Shown here one piece after another: positions 1 to 4,847 of a stretch of DNA of 9,094 bases. The notes under the pieces were generated by a model, which saw nothing but the letters and a program-made list of their open reading frames with translations, made no database searches and had not been told where the DNA came from. Source of the DNA: Spirochaetaceae bacterium (GTDB lineage: Bacteria > Spirochaetota > Spirochaetia > Treponematales > Breznakiellaceae); contig JAITHR010000230.1 in the NCBI GenBank assembly GCA_031279895.1, positions 1 through 9,094 of the forward strand, given 5' to 3'. The position numbers were made by a program, and so were the translations under genes. How positions within the stretch are numbered: the stretch's first letter is position 1; each line of letters opens with the position of its first letter.

Positions 1-6
1 GGGGTG

Positions 7-417
7 TCAGCTTGCCTTGGCTTCGTCGGTTTTGATGAACAGCACGTCTTGCGGGCAGGCTTTTACGCAGATGCCGCAGGAAATACACTTGGTAGGCGCC
101 GCGCTGTCCTTTGCCTGTACCATGACGTGAAACGGACAGATTTCCACACATTTACCACAGTTTTGACACTTATCCTTGGCAATGGTGTACACCCCCGCCT
201 TGTTCTGGGTAATTGCTCCCGCTTCACAAGTCTTGGCACACTTTCCACACTGGGCGCAGGTAACGATTTTGAGTTTTCCGTCTTTTTGCGTTACGTGTAG
301 GCAGGTAAGATTCTGGATGAAAGGGCTTTCTTTTTTGTAAAAAGCGCCCGCACACGCCAGCTCGCAGGTAAGACAGTTCATACACGCGCTACTGTCCTTT
401 ACTGCCAATTTTTTCAT
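7..417 (-). CDS. Four-cluster [4Fe-4S] ferredoxin, HydN/CooF/HycB-like electron-transfer subunit
   Basis: This 136-aa protein carries four complete CxxCxxCxxxC motifs: C12/15/18/22, C54/57/60/64, C84/87/90/94 and C111/114/117/121. Two of them read CxxCxxCxxxCP, as in bacterial ferredoxins. That is enough ligand for four [4Fe-4S] clusters, the pattern of the small electron-transfer subunits that serve formate dehydrogenases, hydrogenases and CO dehydrogenase (HydN, HycB, CooF). There is no signal peptide or membrane segment, so it should be a soluble cytoplasmic electron carrier. The ATG at 415-417 is preceded by GGAG with a 7-nt spacer and by a good promoter, which fixes the start. The redox partner cannot be told from this window: the next gene downstream lies beyond position 1, and the neighbour on the other side is divergent. 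C39 is an extra cysteine outside the motifs. The class is certain; the specific role is not. Confidence 0.9.
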   Translation of the reverse strand: MKKLAVKDSSACMNCLTCELACAGAFYKKESPFIQNLTCLHVTQKDGKLKIVTCAQCGKCAKTCEAGAITQNKAGVYTIAKDKCQNCGKCVEICPFHVMVQAKDSAAPTKCISCGICVKACPQDVLFIKTDEAKAS

Positions 418-448
418 AATTGCTCTCCGTTTCTATTAGATTTAAAAT

Positions 449-478
449 ATGATAGCTACATATTGATTTTCATGTCAA
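449..478 (-). promoter_or_regulatory. Sigma70-type promoter for the polyferredoxin gene
   Basis: Read on the minus strand, TTGACA (473-478, a perfect -35) is followed after 18 nt by TATCAT (449-454, 5 of 6 to TATAAT), in AT-rich surroundings. The predicted start of transcription near 441-443 would give a leader of about 25 nt that ends in the GGAG ribosome binding site at 425-428. This is by motif match only. Confidence 0.6.
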
Positions 479-512
479 GTTATTTTTCCCCCATAAATAA
501 CCGGAAGCGCGG

Positions 513-541
513 TTGACTGCGCCGGCGATTTTTAGTATTGT
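513..541 (+). promoter_or_regulatory. Candidate promoter for the DUF2325 gene
   Basis: TTGACT (513-518) is followed after 17 nt by TATTGT (536-541), 4 of 6 to the consensus -10. A better -10, TATAAA at 554-559, lies further down but only has a poor -35 (TTTAGT, 531-536). One of the two probably drives the gene at 611; I cannot choose between them. Confidence 0.35.
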
Positions 542-610
542 TTACCTTGTTAGTATAAAATAACTAAGCGGTTCGATTTATATAACCATAAATGTACTCA
601 AGGAGCGTGT

Positions 611-898
611 ATGTGCGCGGTATTGGTTGGCGGTATGGACCGTCTACAGAGAGAATATATTGAAACGGCAAAATCCCTTGGGGTTGATTTGAAGGTGTTT
701 AACGGCCAGGAGCGGAGTATTGAGAAAAAGCTCGGATCCGCGGATATGCTGATTTTATGTACCGGCAAGGTCTCCCACAGCGCCCAGCGGGAAGTGGTAA
801 AACACGCGGGCGCGAAGAATATACCGGTGTCGCGGATACAATCCGCGGGAGTTTCCGCCCTGCGCTGCTGTATTGAGACCAGTCGTCTCCAGCCCTGA
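611..898 (+). CDS. DUF2325 domain protein
   Basis: This 95-aa protein is essentially one DUF2325 domain from end to end. It shows the hallmark N-terminus VLVGGMDRL (residues 4-12), the segment LKVFN (27-31), ADMLILCTGKVSH (44-56) and a C-terminal NIPVSRIQSAGVSALRCC stretch. The alternating beta-alpha pattern with a GG turn suggests a small Rossmann-like fold. The molecular function of the family is not established to my knowledge, so none is assigned. The ATG is preceded by AAGGAG at 600-605 with a 5-nt spacer, a strong start signal. The gene stands alone: it diverges from the ferredoxin and converges on the PUR-like gene, with a possible terminator after its stop. Cysteines at positions 2, 50, 86 and 87 are worth noting next to a redox gene, but no metal-binding motif is evident. 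Confidence 0.85.
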   Translation: MCAVLVGGMDRLQREYIETAKSLGVDLKVFNGQERSIEKKLGSADMLILCTGKVSHSAQREVVKHAGAKNIPVSRIQSAGVSALRCCIETSRLQP

Positions 899-939
899 AA
901 GGGCAGGCGGAATTCGCGCCCGCCTCATGCTTTTCTTTT
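892..939 (+). terminator. Weak intrinsic terminator after the DUF2325 gene
   Basis: Two hairpins follow one another. GCCCT-gaa-AGGGC (892-904) includes the TGA stop. AGGCGG/CCGCCT (905-910/920-925) has a 9-nt loop and is followed by the T-rich run TTTTCTTTT (931-939). The second stem with its T tract has the shape of a rho-independent terminator on the plus strand, though the stem is short. It lies at the convergent junction and may also slow minus-strand transcription, where no T tract follows. Confidence 0.4.
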
Positions 940-1291
940 AATACTCCCGTCTCACGGCTCTAATCTGACGGGGCTTCTTTGGGGAAGCGCCTTCCGGCAT
1001 CTCGGTATGTTCCTTTCCTTTTTCCTTTTCCTTACGCAGCGCGGCGGATTTGTTCTGTTTTCTGCCGTACTGCTCCATCACTTTAAGGGATTCGTCAAAC
1101 CCCGCAAGAAACTCGGCCAGGTCCTCCGCAAAGACAATCACCGACTGGCGCTCGAAATTGCCGTTTTCCCGCCCCTTGCTCTCCACAACGTTAAGATAGA
1201 GATCGCCCATGCGGTTTTCTTTCACGTTAAAAAAATAGGTTCTGTTCGGTAACTGAACCTGTGTTGAGAATAGTTCTCCCCGTATACCCAT
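938..1291 (-). CDS. PUR-alpha-like nucleic-acid-binding protein (DUF3276 family, BpuR-like)
   Basis: This 117-aa protein begins with a single PUR repeat: RGELFSTQVQL (4-14), then NRTYFFNVKENRMGDLYLN (16-34), then FERQSVIVFAEDLAEFLAGF (46-65). This order is that of the spirochaete and Bacteroidetes DUF3276 family, whose Borrelia member BpuR binds both RNA and DNA and regulates gene expression. Residues 77-117 form a lysine- and arginine-rich tail without predicted fold, which would add non-specific affinity for nucleic acid. The start ATG has AAGGAA about 6-7 nt upstream. The gene lies 39 nt downstream of the phosphohexomutase on the same strand, so the two are probably co-transcribed. The family call is firm; the targets in this organism are unknown. 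Confidence 0.88.
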   Translation of the reverse strand: MGIRGELFSTQVQLPNRTYFFNVKENRMGDLYLNVVESKGRENGNFERQSVIVFAEDLAEFLAGFDESLKVMEQYGRKQNKSAALRKEKEKGKEHTEMPEGASPKKPRQIRAVRREY

Positions 1292-1330
1292 GCTGTTTTC
1301 CTTACCTTTATAAACATAACGCGCCGTGCG

Positions 1331-3163
1331 TTATGCGTCCGCTTCGGTAACCATCCGCCTTTGCCACGCGATAAGATACCGCTCAAGACCCGTGTCCGGG
1401 CCTTCCGCGTCGGCCATAACCCGAAACACCGGCTCCGTGCCGGAACCGCGCATCCATATCCACGCGATCTGATTACCTGCATGATTGGTAAAGGTGATCT
1501 TAAGCCCGCCCTTACCAGCCGCTCCGAAACGGGTAATCCCCCGTTTCTCTTCCGTCCCCTGATAAGAGGCCGCCTCCCAGCCGCTTATCCCGTAACGCCT
1601 TTTAAGGCCGTCCTTTTCCACCTCCCATTCCCGCCGGAATATCTTCTCGTACCGGTCCTTGAGCGCCCCGTGGTCCGAAGACGAAACCGCGAGCGCCGCT
1701 TCTTCGGCGTAGGAACCGGTGGTAACAAACGCGGGGAGGGATTGCAGTATGTCGGCAAGGGAAAAATCCCGCGTCGCCGGAGCGCCGGAAAGAGAGCGCC
1801 ACCAGTCGAAAAAGCCCCGCGCACCGCCTTCCGTTCGTATAACAAGAAGCTTTACCAGGGCCGTTACGGTAGCGAGCGGATCCCGAACCGACGAGGGGTG
1901 GGTAATGCTGCCGCCTGCGGACCCTTCGCCAAGAATACGCACCGTATACCCGTCCCGTTCGCGGAGGCGCCGCGCCAGCGCCACCACATTGGCCTCCCCC
2001 ACTTCGGCGCGGAACACCGACGCGCCGAAGGCTCGGGCGATACGGTCGATACGCAGGGACGTCGGGTCGTTGACCGCCACCGCCGTTTTGGAAAGCCGGT
2101 CTCCGCCGGACAAGGGGGCGGTTTCCCCGGTCCACGCCAGATGCGCGAGCTCCCCCACGCAGGAAAGGGCGAACGCCTCCTGCGCCTCAAGCCGCCGCGC
2201 TTCCCCGCGCCTGTCATCCCAGATAACCAGATTGCCCCGGTCCCCGTCGCAGTCCGGCACGTACCCCAGCACAAACTCAGGGTGTTCCCGATGGATCTCC
2301 GCAAGGAAAGCGCAGCAGGGGTCAAGGGCCTCCCCTTCCGGCACGATGCGGTGGGCAATGTCCCCGGGGGTGTCGTGTACGGCGCGGCAGGGTATACCCA
2401 GATCCGCGAAGAACGCTTTGTCAATGGACGCCGCTCTCGCGGACCCGTTGAAATCCACGACAATACCCACGGGATTTTCCCGAAGCCCGCGGACAACCGC
2501 GTCTTCCGCGCACGGGCCAAGGCTTACTTCCCGGGCAAAGGCGCGGTACGCGGCAAGGGCTTCCGCCTTCACCTGCGGGGAAGAGTCGTAGACGCGGGCA
2601 ACGCGCTGCCTTCCGGCGCGACACATCAAATCTTCGGCGCTTTCCATCCGGTCCGGCAGCGCCATAAAAGCGCGGAAACCGGCAATCAGCGCCGCGGCCT
2701 CTTCCGCGCACAGCACGCCGCCGTCAACAAGGCCGAACTTAAGCCCGTTATGGCCGATAGGGTTATGGCTCGCGGAGATGTACGCGAACCCCTGGGCCGC
2801 GCCGCGAGCGCCCGCTTCACGGGCGTAGGCCATAATCTCCGGCGCCGCGGCAACGCCCGCAAACCGCGTCTCGGCGCCGCTCCCCGCAAAGGCGCGTATC
2901 ATCACGTCCGCGACGGCGGATCCGGTGGGACGGGTGTCCGTGCCGAGAATAACCGTAACCGGCGCCGCGGGAGAAGCCTGCCGCGCCCTAAGGTAATCGG
3001 CAAAGACCTTTGCCCCGCCCGCCGCTATCACGCGGTACGCGGCCCCGATAGAAGGAGACCGGCTTTCCGCATATTCGGCAAACACTCCCCGCCAGCCCGA
3101 AGGGGAAAGAATCATCCTTTCGAGCGCCCTGTCCAACGCCGTTTCTTCCTGCAACCCGCCCAT
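1331..3163 (-). CDS. Alpha-D-phosphohexomutase (phosphoglucomutase/phosphomannomutase family)
   Basis: This 610-aa cytoplasmic enzyme has all four signatures of the phosphohexomutase superfamily in order. The phosphoserine loop is SASHNP at 130-135, with S132 as the phosphorylated serine. The Mg-binding loop is DCDGDR at 304-309, the sugar-recognition loop GEGSAGG at 412-418, and the phosphate-binding loop RGSGTEP at 572-578. PSGWRG at 21-26 and GTDTRPTG at 74-81 are also typical of the N-terminal domain. It should interconvert hexose 1- and 6-phosphates through a bisphosphate intermediate; glucose versus mannose specificity cannot be read with confidence. The protein is longer than the common 450-470-aa mannomutases. 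Start choice is uncertain: the ATG at 3161-3163 has no Shine-Dalgarno in range, and M17 (ATG at 3113-3115) is an alternative just before the conserved ILSPSGWRG. The next gene downstream is the PUR-like protein. Confidence 0.92.
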   Translation of the reverse strand: MGGLQEETALDRALERMILSPSGWRGVFAEYAESRSPSIGAAYRVIAAGGAKVFADYLRARQASPAAPVTVILGTDTRPTGSAVADVMIRAFAGSGAETRFAGVAAAPEIMAYAREAGARGAAQGFAYISASHNPIGHNGLKFGLVDGGVLCAEEAAALIAGFRAFMALPDRMESAEDLMCRAGRQRVARVYDSSPQVKAEALAAYRAFAREVSLGPCAEDAVVRGLRENPVGIVVDFNGSARAASIDKAFFADLGIPCRAVHDTPGDIAHRIVPEGEALDPCCAFLAEIHREHPEFVLGYVPDCDGDRGNLVIWDDRRGEARRLEAQEAFALSCVGELAHLAWTGETAPLSGGDRLSKTAVAVNDPTSLRIDRIARAFGASVFRAEVGEANVVALARRLRERDGYTVRILGEGSAGGSITHPSSVRDPLATVTALVKLLVIRTEGGARGFFDWWRSLSGAPATRDFSLADILQSLPAFVTTGSYAEEAALAVSSSDHGALKDRYEKIFRREWEVEKDGLKRRYGISGWEAASYQGTEEKRGITRFGAAGKGGLKITFTNHAGNQIAWIWMRGSGTEPVFRVMADAEGPDTGLERYLIAWQRRMVTEADA

Positions 3164-3164
3164 A

Positions 3165-3188
3165 TTGAAAAGTATATACCCTTTTCAA
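3165..3188 (-). promoter_or_regulatory. Inverted repeat over a candidate -10 just before the phosphohexomutase start
   Basis: TTGAAAAG (3165-3172) and CTTTTCAA (3181-3188) form a perfect 8-bp inverted repeat with an 8-nt centre, ending 1 nt before the ATG. On the minus strand TATACT (3171-3176, 5 of 6 to TATAAT) lies inside it, with only a poor -35 (TAGCAA, 3194-3199). If that -10 is used the mRNA would be nearly leaderless, which would fit the lack of a ribosome binding site. The palindrome could be an operator. Confidence 0.35.
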
Positions 3189-3201
3189 AATGATTGCTAC
3201 C

Positions 3202-3223
3202 GCCCGCCGGCGGCGGGTGGCAC
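3202..3223. repeat. 22-bp repeat, left copy (inverted match at 4805-4826)
   Basis: This G+C-only-centred 22-mer, which contains CCCGCCGGCGGCGGG, is the exact reverse complement of 4805-4826. The pair encloses the whole repeat-rich region together with the PIN/NYN gene. Each copy can fold into a strong hairpin on its own. Confidence 0.8.
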
Positions 3224-3340
3224 AGCCTCCGGCTGTTTCAGCATGGCCGCGTGTTGTTTCCGAATAGTGCAACACCGTGTCCGGTTAGGGGACTTGCTAC
3301 TGCCAAGGCGCGGCTACGCTTCGCGCCGTCTCCGCCGGTT
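3223..3340 (+). repeat. Interspersed hairpin repeat, copy A
   Basis: The copy runs from a CAGCC-TCC-GGCTG hairpin (3223-3235, followed by TTTCA) through GCATGGCCGC, TGTTGTTTCCGAATAGTGCAA and a variable middle, then GGCGCG...CGCGCC (3307-3323), to a CCGTC-TCC-GCCGG hairpin followed by TT. Copy D (8906-9026) has the same layout and the same middle variant; a stretch of 29 bp from 3306 is identical to 8991-9019. The whole element is built from short stem-loops and has no reading frame of useful length. Confidence 0.8.
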
Positions 3341-3345
3341 CCAGC

Positions 3346-3435
3346 ACTGTTGTTTCCGAATGGTGCAACACCCCGCCCGGTTACTTCACTGTTTGCTGCT
3401 TAGGCGCGACTTACGCTTCGCGCCGTCTCCGCCGG
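3346..3435 (+). repeat. Interspersed hairpin repeat, copy B (5'-truncated)
   Basis: This copy lacks the left CAGCC hairpin and starts at CTGTTGTTTCC, 6 bp after copy A ends. Its positions 3362-3408 are identical over 47 bp to 4614-4660 in copy C, so B and C form one subfamily and A and D another. It ends in the CCGTC-TCC-GCCGG hairpin. A and B lie in direct tandem. Confidence 0.8.
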
Positions 3436-3465
3436 CTTTGCCGCGCTTCGCAGGAAGCTTTTGAA

Positions 3466-3480
3466 ACCGTCGAAGACGGT
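3466..3480. repeat. Hairpin ACCGTC-gaa-GACGGT
   Basis: This is a perfect 6-bp stem with a 3-nt loop, preceded by TTGAA. It is a variant of the stem-loop that ends the interspersed repeats (loop TTC instead of TCC on the minus strand). It lies at the left edge of the stretch that leads to the 21-bp tandem units. Confidence 0.55.
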
Positions 3481-3556
3481 AATTCATTTACTAATCTATA
3501 CTTACTATGCCGTATCCACAGGATTCCGCCCCTCGTGCCGGCATTATACACCTGTA

Positions 3557-3829
3557 TTTCCGTCACAGAATTCCGATTTTCCGCGACAGAATTCCGTAAG
3601 ACCGTCACGGAAACACGTCCTGCCGTCACGGAATTCCGTCCTAGCGCCACGGAAGGACGTCCTGCCAACACGCGGGCTTGCACCCGCGGGGCAAAGGTGC
3701 GCACCTCCGTCGCATATCCGCGCACCTCTACGGCGCGGGCGCGTGTTGTCAAAACGGGGCGGCGTGGTGCTGAAGCGAGGGGTTGTGGTGTCAAAACGGG
3801 GCGGTGTGGTGCCGAAGCGTCATGCCTTG
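3557..3829. repeat. Thirteen imperfect 21-bp tandem units
   Basis: Cutting every 21 bases from 3557 keeps the motif in register to 3829. Units 1-5 share a CCGTCACGGAATTCCGT-like core, with GAATTC at 3569, 3590 and 3631. Units 6-9 have diverged. Units 10-13 alternate in a 42-bp super-period: TTGTCAAAACGGGGCGGCGTG at 3746 and 3788, and a GTGCTGAAGCG/GTGCCGAAGCG type at 3767 and 3809. Because 21 is a multiple of three, the block is open in several frames on both strands. The minus frame (3411-3794) reads RNSVTE-like heptads and the plus frame (3535-4212) reads SVTEFR-like heptads. Neither frame has a recognisable ribosome binding site or domain. It may be a decayed heptad-repeat gene or a non-coding satellite. 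Confidence 0.75.
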
Positions 3830-3912
3830 CGCCCCTAAGCGGGCGCTGTCTACTTTGCCGCGGTATCAGGACGCTTATGAAACCGTCGGAGACGGCGGAG
3901 GCTGCGGCGCTG
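3830..3912. other. Non-coding junction between tandem repeats and PIN/NYN gene
   Basis: I see no gene here. It contains GTATCAGGACGCTT (3863-3876), which recurs at 4789-4802, directly followed by the left inverted repeat of the PIN/NYN cassette (3874-3895). Confidence 0.6.
3874..3895 (-). repeat. Left 22-bp inverted repeat and stem-loop after the PIN/NYN gene
   Basis: On the minus strand this reads a CCGTC-TCC-GACGG stem-loop followed by TTTCATAAG. It matches 4663-4684 in inverted orientation at 21 of 22 positions, and 4826-4847 in direct orientation at 21 of 22. The stem (3883-3887/3891-3895) lies 18 nt after the stop of the PIN/NYN gene and could act as a weak terminator or an mRNA 3'-end stabiliser. 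Confidence 0.75.
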
Positions 3913-4545
3913 TTATATCTTATACTCTATTTTAGTATCAGTAACCGTTATATCTTTATTTTTTATCATCAATTCAATTGCCTTTTTAATAGTTTCCTCA
4001 ATAGTTTCCTTCGATATTTTTCCAGAAAAATGAGTATACAGATAATTTTCAAGTTTCACTCTCGTTTTTGGTCTGTTCTTCTTTTGATTTTTCAAATACG
4101 CAATTATTTTTTGACTGTCATCGGTAGTATCGTTTGTCTCCTTTTTCGGTTTTTCTTTTGGGGTCTCTTGCTGTATCTGTTTTTTTGTTTTAACTCCATT
4201 GTTTTCATTTGAACCTTCTCTTCTAATAGATATACCATTACCGTTTAAATGGTTTATTAACGGATCATAGCCGCCGTCGTTTGAACAAATAATTATTTCT
4301 CTTTCTTTTATATGGTCAAAATAGCGGCCCAGATAAAACGTGATAAAAAAATCCAACGCATTTTTTTTCCCCTGACCATCTACCTTTATTAACTCCAGTG
4401 ATGAAATGTTCTTAAATATTTGTTCTGCCAATTTCACCGCGTTCGTCTCTCCACCTAAACCCACCATAACAATTACTTTTGTTTTTTTGGTTATGAAAGA
4501 GGGATCAATCTTTTGAGTGTTTTCAAAATCAACAAATAGTATCAT
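3913..4545 (-). CDS. PIN/NYN-like putative ribonuclease with C-terminal helical domain
   Basis: The 210-aa protein starts MILFVDFENTQ, the opening strand of a PIN-like (NYN/PIN7-type) nuclease domain. The acidic residues expected for metal binding are present: D6 and E8 (VDFEN), D65 (NALDF), and D90 and D94 (SNDGGYDPLINHL). The domain spans about residues 1-110. A charged, low-complexity linker (111-143) leads to a helical C-terminal module (144-210), which in relatives is probably a winged-helix-like RNA-binding part. Function is likely metal-dependent RNA cleavage; the target is unknown and no antitoxin gene is adjacent. I chose ATG 4543-4545 because GGAGG lies 8 nt upstream and the family begins there. 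An in-frame extension to 4623 is encoded wholly by repeat DNA. The gene is far more AT-rich than every neighbour, which points to acquisition by transfer. Confidence 0.82.
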   Translation of the reverse strand: MILFVDFENTQKIDPSFITKKTKVIVMVGLGGETNAVKLAEQIFKNISSLELIKVDGQGKKNALDFFITFYLGRYFDHIKEREIIICSNDGGYDPLINHLNGNGISIRREGSNENNGVKTKKQIQQETPKEKPKKETNDTTDDSQKIIAYLKNQKKNRPKTRVKLENYLYTHFSGKISKETIEETIKKAIELMIKNKDITVTDTKIEYKI

Positions 4546-4592
4546 TCTATCAGCCTCCGGCCCGTCTCCGCAGCCTCCGGCTGTTTCAGCAT
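4542..4592 (-). CDS. Possible 16-aa leader ORF overlapping the PIN/NYN start
   Basis: Starting from ATG 4590-4592 inside repeat copy C, the frame reads MLKQPEAAETGRRLIE. It stops in TGA 4542-4544, which overlaps the ATG of the PIN/NYN gene in an ATGA arrangement typical of translational coupling. A start-proximal AGGCGG is close but poorly spaced. The first seven residues recur upstream of the phosphohexomutase (3197-3244), so the frame comes from the repeat. It may be chance. Confidence 0.25.
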   Translation of the reverse strand: MLKQPEAAETGRRLIE

Positions 4593-4678
4593 GGCCGCCT
4601 GTTGTTTCAAAGCGGTGCAACACCCCGCCCGGTTACTTCACTGTTTGCTGCTTAGGCGCGGCCCGTCTCCGACGGTTC
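4571..4678 (+). repeat. Interspersed hairpin repeat, copy C
   Basis: The copy runs from CAGCC-TCC-GGCTG (4571-4583) through GCATGGCCGCC and TGTTGTTTCAAAGCGGTGCAACA to the CCGTC-TCC-GACGG stem (4663-4675). It shares 47 identical bases with copy B. The left end is partly duplicated: CAGCCTCCGGC occurs at 4551 and again at 4571 with CCGTCTCCG between. On the minus strand the 4551 copy gives the CCGGAGG that serves as ribosome binding site for the PIN/NYN gene. Confidence 0.8.
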
Positions 4679-4684
4679 CATAAG
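4663..4684 (+). repeat. Right 22-bp inverted repeat of the PIN/NYN cassette
   Basis: A CCGTC-TCC-GACGG stem-loop is followed by TTCCATAAG. It is the inverted partner of 3874-3895 with a single mismatch (C for T in the TTTC part). It also forms the right end of repeat copy C. Confidence 0.75.
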
Positions 4685-4804
4685 CCCTCCGGCGGCTGGG
4701 GAGGCCAGCCTCCCCAGACCCCACGGTAGCGTGAGACGCACTCCGCCCCGAACAACGACTGTCAGCTGACCGACTGGCGGACGAGCGCGTATCAGGACGC
4801 TTTT
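4685..4804. repeat. Non-coding hairpin-rich spacer
   Basis: There is no gene here. A perfect 10-bp inverted repeat, CTGGGGAGGC/GCCTCCCCAG (4696-4705/4708-4717), makes a very stable hairpin. GTCAGCTGAC (4761-4770) is a 10-bp palindrome. GTATCAGGACGCTT (4789-4802) repeats 3863-3876. Confidence 0.6.
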
Positions 4805-4826
4805 GTGCCACCCGCCGCCGGCGGGC
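4805..4826. repeat. 22-bp repeat, right copy (inverted match at 3202-3223), hairpin after larB
   Basis: This is the exact reverse complement of 3202-3223. It contains CCCGCCG-c-CGGCGGG (4811-4825), a strong stem directly downstream of the larB stop. With no T tract following on the minus strand it is not a standard intrinsic terminator. Confidence 0.75.
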
Positions 4827-4847
4827 TTATGAAGCCGTCGGAGACGG
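4826..4847 (-). repeat. Repeat stem-loop overlapping the 3' end of larB
   Basis: This is a direct copy of 3874-3895 (one mismatch): on the minus strand CCGTC-TCC-GACGG, then CTTCATAAG. It encodes the last residues of LarB and its TAA stop, so the repeat has become part of the gene. Confidence 0.7.

Larger units (their letters stand above)
3874..4684. mobile_element. Possible repeat-bounded gene cassette carrying the PIN/NYN gene
   Basis: An AT-rich gene is enclosed by 22-bp inverted repeats (3874-3895 and 4663-4684, one mismatch) inside otherwise GC-rich DNA. Copy C of the interspersed repeat fills the right side. There is no transposase or integrase in the window and I see no clear target-site duplication, so movement would have to be driven in trans. 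Composition and symmetry are seen directly; mobility is inferred. Confidence 0.3.

Noticed and set aside
1361..3193. A 610-codon open frame on the plus strand opposite the phosphohexomutase
   Set aside because: It mirrors a gene with all catalytic motifs, shows no domain of its own and is rich in Arg, Pro and Gly as expected for the antisense of GC-rich codons.
3557..3829. CRISPR array
   Set aside because: The 21-bp units are contiguous with no unique spacers, and no cas gene is in the window.
3535..4212. A 225-codon plus-strand frame across the tandem repeats and into the PIN/NYN gene
   Set aside because: The first part is the 21-bp repeat, which is open in several frames; the second part is antisense to the AT-rich gene and reads as Phe/Ile/Leu-rich noise. 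There is no ribosome binding site.
4546..4623. N-terminal extension of the PIN/NYN protein (26 extra residues)
   Set aside because: It is encoded by repeat DNA, the same residues appear upstream of another gene in a different copy, the domain starts at MILFVDFEN, and the internal ATG has a good ribosome binding site.
3223..4684. Integron attC-like cassette array
   Set aside because: The repeats have stem-loops, and a GTTAGG-like string occurs, but paired core sites of the GTTRRRY/RYYYAAC type are not found and no integrase is present.
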